Shown here: one piece after another, positions 34,864 through 45,732 of the stretch
Layout of the letters: each line of letters opens with the position of its first letter
Position numbering within the stretch: position 1 is the first letter of the stretch
The notes under the pieces: generated by a model
What the model was told of the DNA's origin: nothing
Database searches by the model: none
Seen by the model: the letters and a program-made list of their open reading frames with translations, nothing else
Assembly: GCF_030272615.1 (NCBI RefSeq)
Contig: NC_081408.1
Span: 338,800,793-338,864,792 of the forward strand
DNA from: Cryptomeria japonica
Taxonomy: Eukaryota; Streptophyta; Pinopsida; Cupressales; Cupressaceae
Direction: 5' to 3'
Length of the DNA: 64,000 nt
Made by a program: the position numbers and the translations under genes

Positions 34864-37321
34864 CACTCAAAATGCAGAAAATGTAGAATGAATGCAACTT
34901 AAACTAGTCACTAGATTTGGAATGCTTAATTTTCATCACTGAGCATTTACAAACATTGCAGGCAGAATAGAGTTCCTTCCTTTTCATGTGCAATATTAAT
35001 TAGCTTTTCCATAATGACCCTTTTTTCATTCATATTCTTGGACAGATTACACATGGACCTGGATTGCACATTTAAAGAAATTCCCTCAAAACAGACAAAG
35101 AAATGATGCCAACCTCCTTGTAGCATACAAATAAGCCAAGTCGAGGTATGTGTGGTGATTTCACCTTCATGTGAAGCCTCTTATCATAGACACCCAACTG
35201 ATTAGATGTTTCCATATCATCGGAATCATTCCTACAAGCAAAAAACAAAGAAAATATTATGCCCCCAATCCTTGCTCCTCTTAGTCAACATAGACTTCCT
35301 TGAGTTACTCAGAGGGAGTAATAATTAAAAACCAATATAAAAGACAACACACAAAGAAAATTTTCATGCATATCTCAAACTGTTTAGTGATTTTTTTAGT
35401 AATGTTGTTTTTCTTGTGTACTCGGTGATAAAACTCTTCAGTAGTTAGGAGACAGGTGACTAACTTAGATTGGACGGCCGGGTATTACTGACAAAATGAT
35501 GACTTGGTTGACACTGCTTAGGACATGCAAAATGCTCAGTCGATTGCCCTAAGACTAGGACATTGATCAGTTTCAAGCCATGAGGGTTTTAAAAGAACCA
35601 AAATGTCACAAAAGCAACTAAAAGATATGTATAAGTGAAAGCGTAGATGCGGCACTTTAGTATAGGAGATAACACTAACCTGGACAAAATCCAGTAGCCA
35701 TACTGATCTATGCCATTGTTTTGATTTGATGACCATTGATAAGAATGTTTGGTTTCAAAGAGTAAGTACCCCGTATAAAACTGATTGTCTGGTTTCAAGT
35801 GTACCCTTCCTTATATAAGACATGTTGATGTTTGATAGAGTTTGATAGATTGATTAACAAGACATGCAATAAGTTTGATTGTAGACTTTTAAGAGTTTGT
35901 TTGTGGTTGATTTGGTTTGATGGACGATCTATGCTTTCTTAATTTGGTTTTTTCAGTTTTTAGGATTTTGTCCAAGACATTTTATGATTTTTAGGAGTTT
36001 TCTCAGCTATGCCCCCCCAGTATGCAGACCTATATGACATAATGATCTATATAATGCATATAGAGATAATGTTTTTTTTATATGACCTATGTTAATGCAA
36101 TATGCATGATGAAGATGCATTTCCTATTTGAAAAAGGATGGGCGTGTTTCTTTAGCACTTTGTAATACACCAATTGAATTGGAGGTACAAAACATTTCAT
36201 AGATAAGCGGTCAATCGATCCTTAAGGTCCCTTTAAATGTCCAAACTAACACACTTAGTGACTAAGATTTACAAATGGAGATGCAGAAAAATTCCCCATA
36301 GATTCTTGAAACTTTGATCTTCTTTTGCCCATGTGAGTGCAAATGAGTTAATTCCTACTCTTGTGTTCAAAAAAGATCCTTAGCATCCTATATGACTAGC
36401 TACATGGATTATTCTAACTTCAAAAGCATCTTGAATAGAGCCTCCCTGCCAGCAAGATTTTAGAGCTCCAAAGAGGTTATAGACTGTAATTTCTTGAATA
36501 TTGCTCCATTGCTAGTAGGTGTCCATAGCCCTAGTGGAGTTACTCGCATGTTCCCATAGTCAAGATTTTTGTCTCACTTGGTATACATGATATTTCAATT
36601 ATATATCAATTCTCTTTTGCCTTGAGATGAATATTTGGCATAGCACTTTTCTTTTTTATTTTCTTGCCTTGATGTGTAAGTATTGAAACCTACTTGGGTG
36701 TGACAATTATAGCGGCACTGAAGTAGAATTTTATAGGTTTTACCAGTCATATCATCAACTAGGTGTCTAGAATGAAATAGAGATTTTGTTAATGTGTTTG
36801 AGATACAACAATTGATAGATTTTGGGTTAACAAGTCTCAAATAGTGAAATCACTACCCAACCATAAGTAAAGCATCGTCATAGGGTAATGTTAAAATATG
36901 AATGACCTTATGACCTCAATAACTTTATGTCCAAATATCTAAGAAAGGAGACATCCCTTGTTCGTCTTGAATGCAAACAAATGATAAACTTGGACAGTTG
37001 CCTTGTTTTATTGATGTTGCTATATACAAATGCAGAAATTGTATGAATGAGATGCATTTGAAAAAGAAACTATATGTGATGCAGTGCTTTTAAGAAAATT
37101 ATATGCAATGCACAAAGCAAAACCTGAACTAACCCAGCCCTTAGATATGATATCATTGAAGGTGCATGTTGTTCATAGGGTCAAGGATTTTTGTGTTGGT
37201 AGTTCATTGGTCCAGCATAAAGATGTCTTTCCAAGAAGGACTCAGCTAAGTGTACATGTCCAGTATCTTTAATGTTGATTTCCTTAGTTTTTGGACTTTG
37301 TGATGAAACTTGGGTAAAGTC
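34864..37321 (-). other. Internal region of the non-autonomous element, no gene seen
   Basis: Continues the sequence cut at 27422. No domain is recognised on either strand. ORFs at 35536-35798, 36595-36840 and 37084-37272 are short, overlap in other frames and carry no motif. Confidence 0.5.
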
Positions 37322-38462
37322 TTATGCAAAGGATTGGATAAAGGGTATGGAAGGATGAAAAGGAGGTGTTGGAAAATGGACCAGATATTGAAAGTTTGGT
37401 GCATAAGTGAATGGAAACATTTGCAGGATCACCATTGGCACACATCTTGAGGGATGGTGGATTGATGGAGGAAAAGTGGATATCAGATTTTGAGATTTGG
37501 GTGGAGGAACAACTAGGGATTTGGGGGCATAAAGATCCAAAATGGAGGAAGGAGGTGATGGAAGAATAGATTTGGAAGGTTTGGATGGAGAAACAACAAT
37601 CTTGGTTGTTGATTTGGATTTTTCGTTAGACTGTTGTGCTTCAAGGAGATGCTTAGGGATCCACATGTTTTTTGATTTTTCATGCTTTTGTAGTTTCTTG
37701 GAACACATTGCCTCTACAAGTGCCTTAGGAACCCATATAGCTTTTGATTCTCTTTTTCTTTTTCTCAGTGAGTCTTTGTGTCCTTGTAGATGGATGGAAG
37801 GTATGCAAAAATGTATGCCTTTGTTGATCATGTACAAAGAATGGAGGGATATAGGGTCCTAAAATGGATGGAAGAGATGAAGGGGAAGGCATGTACCTAG
37901 ATTTTGGTTGAGTAGGGATACCACCATCTTGAGGAATTTCATTGAGGCCATGAACCTTAATAGTTTCTTTAACATGGATGGATTCTTTCTTGTGAAGGTC
38001 TACCCCTTTGCATTTATAAATATTTTAAATTGTAAGATCATGAGAGGGCTTTGTAGGCATGATGGATTCTTGAGGTGAACATGGAGGATTATGACAAGGA
38101 GATGAAGGTATACTTTGATCTTAACATGGAAGACGACCATTGGATAGAGTATTTGACTCTTCATTTTGAATGGGATCATTTGAAAAGGTAGAAGAGGCAT
38201 CATAATCTTTCTTAGGAAGTATGCTTTTCTCTTGAGATGGAAGGGGATCATATTGGAATAAATGGAAAGGTATAATGGGATCCTCATGGGATTCTAGGGA
38301 GGTAAGATCTTTTTCAACCATTGGATAGAATGGCCCTTGAGATAGCCCTGGAGGATCAACATGAGAAGTTTCATCATTAGGTTCATCCTTTGAGGGATAT
38401 GGTATGGATTGTTGTTGAGAATCCTTCAGAGATGGAGGCATCATGGAAGAGATGAAGGCCAC
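37322..38462 (-). pseudogene. Proline/serine-rich ORF of unknown function, decayed
   Basis: Two adjoining minus-strand frames (38462-38121 and 37837-37322) and the stretch between read as one low-complexity Pro/Ser/His-rich protein broken by stops and a frameshift. A short motif occurs twice about 30 residues apart (AIWVPKALVEA and NMWIPKHLLEA) between Lys-rich segments. No enzyme domain is seen. It lies in the sense direction of the non-autonomous element and may be its gag-like or accessory product; I do not recognise it. The start is cut by the junction at 38464. Confidence 0.4.
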
Positions 38463-38464
38463 AC

Positions 38465-41083
38465 ATCGGGATCATCCACCAACACGTTACATAAATCAGT
38501 CCATAACCTAGCCGAATAAGATAGCATTAGGTCCAGACTCAAATCCAACACCACTGATCAATTTGAACACAAACAAGATAACAATCGACATCTCAGAAGC
38601 CATCTAGAAGCCGCACCAACACCACTTATCACATGCATCAAAAGATTTTCAACAAAGATTTGCTGGCAAAACCCTTACCGGTGACCAAAAGGCTTACTAG
38701 AACAAATGAAAGCTCCCAAGTCATCAAATCCCAAACTAAATGATCATGATACACATCTGAATAGCATGAATGACAAATCCAAACCAATTCCACAAACTGA
38801 AGCATACCAGAGCATATCAGATCAATATCATAATCCAACTGCTATACCAGAACCTACTAGAAACTGGTAAACAACTAAAATAGCCAATTTTGCCATCAAT
38901 GCAACACATAATCAATTCCTCCAATTTGCCAACAGCTACCAATGTTGTTGAATCTAGATTTACACTTGCTAGTTGTCTTTGTTTGAAAGATTCTAAATGC
39001 TTTTTTTACAAATGCATTTTGAACATAGCCATTAATCATTGTTTCCCTTGAAACAAGACATCTCTTGGATGTATTTTATCAAATATCGCATGTGCCTTGT
39101 TTGTGGTCTAATGGATGTTCATGCCCATTGATGTTGTTGCCAAGGAGTCTATGTTTTTCCTTCTTGACTTGTGGGCATTGATTGAATTCTCTGATTGCAT
39201 ATGACAGATCATTCCATTGAGTTATTTTCTCACATATGACAAATCATTCCCTTTGATGTATTTGGCCTTTCTTCATAACCCATAGTTTTTTATCAAGCTT
39301 TGTGATTCTTTACTTGTTGAGCACATTATCAGGCTCTTGTATGGGGAAACCCACCCTTTTAATCTGAGCACATTGTTGAGCACATTTACCCCTCTTTGAA
39401 TTAATGTGCAAGCAACGCGTTGGTTCAAAGAATAGTTGATGTCTAGGAGATACTAGTTCTAAAATTGATTGATCATGAACCAGATGAAGAGCGAGGTGTT
39501 TAGGGTAATTTTAAGTGATGAAGCTGAACAAAGTTGATTAAAGTGATATCAATCCCGAACTTGATTGAAATAGGGCCAATAGAGAGAAAAGATGTCGAAC
39601 TTGAACTTGATTGATCAAGAAGTGGATCTTACTAATGTAGAACTTGATTGAACTAGACATAGTGAGCGAAGATAAAATCGATCTTCAACTTGATGGATCA
39701 AGACACGATGAGCAAAGATAAACTATCCAGCTTGATTTGAAGTGATGAAACTGAACACCTGCTTAGATTGAGTGTGTGATCAAAGATACTCTCTAAACTT
39801 TTGATTGAGTTTAAATGAATAATCAGCTTGATGAAACTGATTAATGTTAAGAGACTGATTCAGATCAAGACAAATATCAGCTTGATATGAAGTGTTGAAA
39901 CTGATATGCCCCTAGCTATTGATTCGATTCACATGATCGAGAGATCTCAACTTGATATGAAGTGATGAAGCTGAGATGCCCCTTAGCGATAAGAATTTGT
40001 TTTTCTTTAGTTGAAAAAGATTTTTGCTCGACTTTTGATGAAGATTTGAAAACTTTCTCGACTTTAAAGATGTGAGGTCATAAGGTTGCTCTGAAAGATG
40101 TGAGTATAAGATTTCTCTCAGATTTGTATAAGTAATACCAGTGACTAGACTACACCAAGATGAAGGATTTAATCTATATGAGCATGAGATTCAAGCAATA
40201 TGGATTCAAGCAATCATAAAGTATGCAAAAAAAAATTAAACTAAGATGCAATAATCTCAAAAGGCAAGCACAATATCTTCAATGAGTCTAGAGCAGATTC
40301 TATATAATAACAATAAATATCTAGGGTGTTTTAAATGAGAGTTGAAGGCTGAATTTATAGAGAATCACAAGACAGATCAAGAAAAAGCACAATTTGGGAT
40401 TAATTGAAATAATTGAGAAATCAGATTCAGTTAACCTTGAGATAGATTCCAATTATAGTTTAATTGAAATGCATTCAAATTATAAGTTCGAGTTGCATTG
40501 GTGATAGAATTAATTAATTCCATGCACTTGTGATAAAAATAGGTGATTCCATGCGATTCTTTGATTTATTCAAGAAAAGAGTCTTTTCAATGCAACTAAA
40601 CTTCTTTTTCTCAAAAGCTTTGAGTTCTAATTTTAGAGAATGATTAATAATTCAATTTAATTGTTTTTCTGATTTCAAGTTAATCTCAATTTATAAGAAG
40701 AAATAATATCTCAAGTTTGATTTCTCTCATTTCAATTCTTTTATTCTATTTTCAATTTAACTCTCGCTTTGCATATTGATTCCTTGTGTAATAAATTAAT
40801 TCATTTTTTTATGGTTAATGGCAAATTTATTAATTAATTAAATATGCTAGGATATTTAATAAATTAAATAGGATAATTGATCAAAATGATATTCTTGGAA
40901 TGATTCAATTAATTAAATAAATATTTAGTTAATATTGAGTAATTGATTTGCCATGTAATATTTGATGATTGAAGAATTAATTAATTATGCTCAAGATTGA
41001 TTTAATTGCCTTTGGTTAGGACCTTGGTGATGTTGTCGAGATTAGGGGCCCATGGTTTAGATGACCATTTTTAGGGTATTACA
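38465..41083. repeat. Tandem duplicate of the 22839-onwards locus, internally deleted
   Basis: 38465-38922 matches the end of the Copia LTR (22839-23322) and 38923-39380 its right flank from the GCTAC target site. 39387-40085 matches 26069-26765 (internal end of the non-autonomous element). 40099-41083 matches the LTR at 25048-26066. Because Copia LTR and outside flank are copied together, the duplication followed the Copia insertion. Missing pieces are the rest of the flank with the 3' LTR, and most of the internal region. Confidence 0.85.
40099..41083 (-). repeat. Probable 5' LTR of the non-autonomous element
   Basis: Same ends as 25048-26066. On its inner side the minus strand reads TCTTTCAGAGCAACC, which shares TCAGAGC with Met-type primer sites. 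AATTA follows on the outside, against AAATA outside the other LTR, so a TSD with one change is possible. Confidence 0.55.
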
Positions 41084-43779
41084 AATTAGGCTATGTGTCA
41101 GCCTATTCTGCACCAATAAGATCAATTAAAGTATTAAGTGGCTTGCTTCATGAATCCATCATTGGACTAGGATCCCTTGGAAACTTACTAGACACTTTTT
41201 TTTACTTACCAAAATCCCATTTACTTGTTGGTGCAGGAGGTCAGACCTCTGAAGCTGCCCCAATTCATACCATTCAAAGTAGAGATAGATGTCCCTAGAT
41301 TTATAAGATCTTCAGATCTTTGAGGTAAGATATTCTGGTATTCTTGAGAAGTGAGTTACATTGAGGGGATCCAGTGCTACAAAATCTCTATCTATATTCT
41401 TTGTCTAGGTATTTGGAGAAATCCAAGTGGGGATCCAATAATTAGAATCATCTTTTCAGCCTAAGTCGTATGTCTTCAAGTGTCTGCAATTGTTGAAACC
41501 TACAATGTTCCAATCTGGGCTAATCTAGGGCCCCCTTTTTCTCTCACTTGCTCAAAGCGTTGAAACTTGGCCAATGTTCTGTATTGTCTAATCTCTCTTG
41601 CCAATAGACAAATTTCAAAGTTTGATATAAACATACACCTTTATATCACAAATATTCCAAATGTGTCATATCCTAAAGCATATCAAGAAGTCCATTTACC
41701 ACTGTTTCAAAAAGAAGAAACCTAGCCAAAGAGAAACCTTAGAGAAGAGAAGCTTTCTCTACAAAAACTATGAGCTCCTATTAGAACATCGGGCATTCCT
41801 ACACAAGTATCACAACTTTACCCATAGTTTTTCCAATGAGTTTGAAGAAGAGCCTCTGAGAACAATAGCCCATAACCAAAGACTAGGCTTGTCTCAGTCC
41901 ATCAAAGGAAATCATTGTATCCTACTATCTCATCTCCCTCATCCATCGATCACCTATCTATAACCTATCACTCATCATCTTTTATTATCACCTCATTTTT
42001 CAACCATCTTCTTCCACAATCCAACCTTCCATGCTTCATGTGGACTTAGTGCAACCATCCAAAATCGACCTTATGGTGAAAATCTATTAAATCGCATCCA
42101 ATCATCATCATCCCTAAACCAAGATTGAAACTTTGTAAATGCTAATCTAGATCTTTTCATCTTTTGAAAATCCCTAGTTAGTATAGTGCTTGATAAATTA
42201 CCTGTCTCAAGTATTATTCATCATTAGCTTTAATTTTTTGGGGTTGCTCAAAACCCTTATCCGCATCCGAACTTACTCAGGAACATAAGTTTATCCTAAG
42301 TTAGCAAAGACCCAATCAAATCCAATCTTAATCAAAGGATTTAGATTCAACCTAGCTAGGCTTTTACCTAGTTTTATAGCCAAATTGTTGATCCCTGCAC
42401 CTTATCTAATCTTGCTTGGAAACTTTGTCTTTCCAAAGTAAGAGACTATTGTAATCCAATCCAATGCAGCCTAATCCTAATCAAAGGACCAAGGTTTAAT
42501 CTAAATCTAACATCCAATCCTACTCTAAGGTTTGATTTTTTTCTAATCACAACACTAATTCCTAACTTCATGTCTCATATCTATTCATCTAGCACTTCAT
42601 TATCCAGTCATCCTTCCACTCTCACCCTTTTGAAGGCACCATTTCATCATCTTGACACAAGCCCAAAAGAAAAAGACGGTTGCCCAAAGAGCTGAACTTC
42701 TCAATCTCAATCCTCATCGAAGACCTTCTCCAACCCAAATTCAAAATCCCAACATCATATCTTGGTATGAGCAAATGTGTAGTGCCTCTCCCTAAGCCAT
42801 CTGGCTCTTTTGTACAACAATAGATATATTTGTGATAGTTTAGTCTACTTAATGTTGATTTGATGGTATATTATGATGTACTAACCCTAATTCATGATGT
42901 GAGATCGATTATGATATTACTTGATTGTTTGTGAGTGTCTTCTACTATATTTGTGATAGGGATGATGTCACATCACTCATTGTGAGTGGGATGTGCTATT
43001 GCGATTCTCTATCACTTGCCTATATTATATATTGTATATGTTGTATTGTGGCTTTGTGGAACTAGGATTTGTAGGTACCAGACATTGACTCCACTTGGGT
43101 TCATAGGTCTGAGAGTGTCTTATCCAAATGGCAAGTTGATCGGATATGACATGAAAACCCATTCTACACTCTAGGTTTAAGTTGATTACCCTTGTCAGTC
43201 TTGTGTGAGTTGTCATTCAGTGTTGAGTGATCTCTTGGGTGCCTTTTATGGGATTTTTGGAGTGTTATGTTATTGATTTATTTAGTTTAATAATGTTAAA
43301 TTAAATTAATAGACTTATATAGTTTATAATAATAATATATATATAGTTGGTAATAATAAAATAAATAAATGGTTGGTAATAAAATTTAAAGTAATATTGA
43401 TAAATAATTTTATACCATTGGATATTTATTATTTATTGGCTTTTGGAATTATTATTATTGTTATTATTAATATAGCCTTTGATTTATTATTGTGGTTTTA
43501 GTTTATTATAGCCTTGGTTTATTTATTTATTTATTTGGGGTTTATATTTAATAGGTGATATTATATTATTGATTAACTATTTATTGATTTATGGTCATTG
43601 GATAAATATTATCTATTAATTTGGGTACTTGTTTATACACCCTTAGCTATTTTGTTGATGGACTTTTATATTTAATTCTGCACATGAGTATTATTAACAT
43701 CTCTCTCTTTACACTTTGGGATAATTAATATATCCGTTCTACTTACCCTCTTATTCTATTGGCTGAATTATTGGGTAAG
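41084..43779. other. Unassigned intergenic DNA
   Basis: No domain or terminal repeat recognised. An ORF at 41661-41963 has no motif. 43270-43740 is very AT-rich, with a (TTTA)n run at 43518-43536. Confidence 0.5.
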
Positions 43780-43782
43780 TTT

Positions 43783-43788
43783 TTTATT
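43783..43788 (-). terminator. LINE polyadenylation signal
   Basis: AATAAA on the minus strand, immediately before the short A-tail. Confidence 0.6.
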
Positions 43789-43987
43789 AAGCAAAAATGG
43801 GTTTTTAGGGGACCTGAAACCCTGTACATCATTTCCAAAGATAGAACAATAGAGAATCTAGACCAACATTAAAAACAAAAAAACAAAATGGGCTACAAGA
43901 GATAAGGATAGCAAGAACACAATAGCCAGACGAAAAGACAACAAAAACCAACGAGTTACTAGCAAAAAACAACAAAAAACAACCACC

Positions 43988-45548
43988 CTGCTACATGAAA
44001 ATGTTGAGACTATCAGTAGCCTCTTTCTCTAGCATTAACATGGTCTTAGCAGCTTCCTTGAGTTCAAGAAGATCCTGAGGCATAGGAGCCTCCATAGCCT
44101 TGGTTCTTTGTCTGGTCCTCGTAGAGTGAGGAATATCCTTGGAGATAGAGACCCTAGCATCCATCTCCAGATCCACAAAGCTCCTTTCATTGCGTATTTT
44201 CTCCAATCTAGCCAACATATTGGTAACAGACACTCACAACATAGCCACACTATTTTCCATGGTCTTCTTGAGGGCATTTTCAATTTTTTGCATCCTCAAG
44301 ATGATCTCCCCAAACCTTTCATCATATTTGTACTTAAAAAGCTCTATAGCTTCACCATTTTTTTGAAGGTAGTCCAACATCATTCTTTTTTCATCTTCTT
44401 TCCATAGGGTACACTCATTGCTTTCAGAAACACTTCCTTTCGCATGTTCCTTAGTTCTCATATGGCCCTCTTTCTCCACGATCCCTTCAATCCTTTCCAA
44501 CTTAGCTGAGGAAGTTCTCTTCTTAAGACACAGGGTCTTAATTTCATGAAACACCCATCATTAGAATCAATACAGATCAACCGAGGCACTTCTAACAGTT
44601 CCCAAGATATTGAACATCATTTCTAGCTTGTCTTGTAAGTCCTGGGAATCCAAGTTCATTGGTTTTGATTCCTGGTTTTCAGATACTTTAGGATTTTGCT
44701 TATCCCCAGAATCAGAATCAGATAAAATAATCCTCTTACCCTTCCCCTTGGGCTTCACCTTGCTAGTAGAGGTTTCCTCCTCCAACAAATATCATTTTTG
44801 ATCTTGGGGATTCTAACCCTCTTCTTAGGGGGTTTAGAGGCAGCAGCCTTGTCATCAGACTTGGAATCATTCAAACCATCACTAGGGATATACTCCTCCT
44901 CTTTATCATCCAGACTAGCCTTAACCCTGTTAACCCTAGCTTCCAAATGCTCATAAATTAAATGAATTAACCCCTAATGAGCCAAAGGGATCAACTTAGG
45001 GTTCTTAATGTGGTCAGCCAGACAATCATTAAGGGAAGAAACTAGATAAAAGGGAAAGGAAACATCATTCCCATATCTAAAATGATTCATTAACACAAAA
45101 TGGTAGCTATAAACTTTAGTAAACCTCCCATCAATCGTAACAAATTCCATTATCACTTTTAGCATTTTATGCTAGAATCTTTTTACCTAGTTGGGAATGA
45201 AGTAATTCCTGTCATGATTGACAAGCCTCTCCTTTTCGTCTTCATTCTCAGAAAAGGTCTTCACTGCATTGTCAAAGAATTTTCTATCCCTGAAGAATTT
45301 GACCCCTTCTGTTGACAACCCTGTCACCTCTACAATTAGCTTCTCATCCAAATTCACCATCTTCCCAAATAAGGCAACTCTCTTCTCATTCCATCCCTTG
45401 ACAAAGAGTTTGGAAACTTGGTCCTTTTTCCCATGAGCTTCTCCATATAACCGGTTATCCCCCCTTTCTATAATCTTCTCCAAACTTTTTGTTCCTTCTT
45501 CCAACCTTCACAGCTAGTTGGCTCACTCCTGTTAATATTGTCCCCCAT
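43988..45548 (-). pseudogene. ORF downstream of LINE ORF2, unknown function
   Basis: About 520 codons in two frames with frameshifts near 45490 and 44770 and a few stops. The ATG at 45548 opens MGDNINRSEP. The N-terminal half has a segment with WNEKRVALFGKM and LIVEVTGLSTEG; the middle is acidic (DDKEEEYIPSDGL) then basic (PPKKRVRIPK, KGKGKRI); the C-terminal ~170 residues are charged and helical, probably coiled coil. It is not a known LINE domain and not the usual ORF1. It lies between RNase H and the poly(A) signal, so it is part of the LINE unit or was picked up by 3' transduction. Function unknown. Confidence 0.5.
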
Positions 45549-45732
45549 GGTTTTAGCAACTCCAGCCACAACTCCTTCACTAGATAAAATATCAACTTTG
45601 CAAAAACAACGGAGAATAGCAGAGTCGAGGCAAAGCAAGCACTTAATCACCTAGAAAGCATGTAGGGTAGTCCACCTCATGCAATCTAGAAACTTCCCAC
45701 CAGCTCAACCATCATTAATGATACATCTCGAT

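Larger units (their letters stand above)
25048..38464 (-). mobile_element. Non-autonomous LTR element (minus), interrupted and 5'-truncated
   Basis: Read on the minus strand, a polypurine tract AAAGAGGGGCAAA runs straight into TGTAATACCC, the start of a 1019-bp LTR (25048-26066). The internal region extends rightwards through 27422, is broken by the plus-strand Copia (27423-34858), resumes at 34864 and carries one minus-strand ORF near its right end. No RT or integrase is seen, so it looks like a large derivative dependent on others. The right end is lost at a duplication junction near 38464. Its 5' LTR probably survives in the duplicate at 40099-41083. Confidence 0.65.

Noticed and set aside
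37542-37862. Plus-strand 106-residue ORF
   Set aside because: Shadow of the minus-strand Pro/Ser-rich frame.
25048-41083. Treating the 25048 and 40099 LTRs as a simple intact pair of one element
   Set aside because: The first 700 internal bases and the outside flank of one LTR are repeated beside the other, which a simple element cannot produce; duplication plus deletion is needed.
41661-41963. Possible host exon (100-residue ORF)
   Set aside because: No recognisable domain, no splice context I can support, and surrounding DNA is low-complexity.
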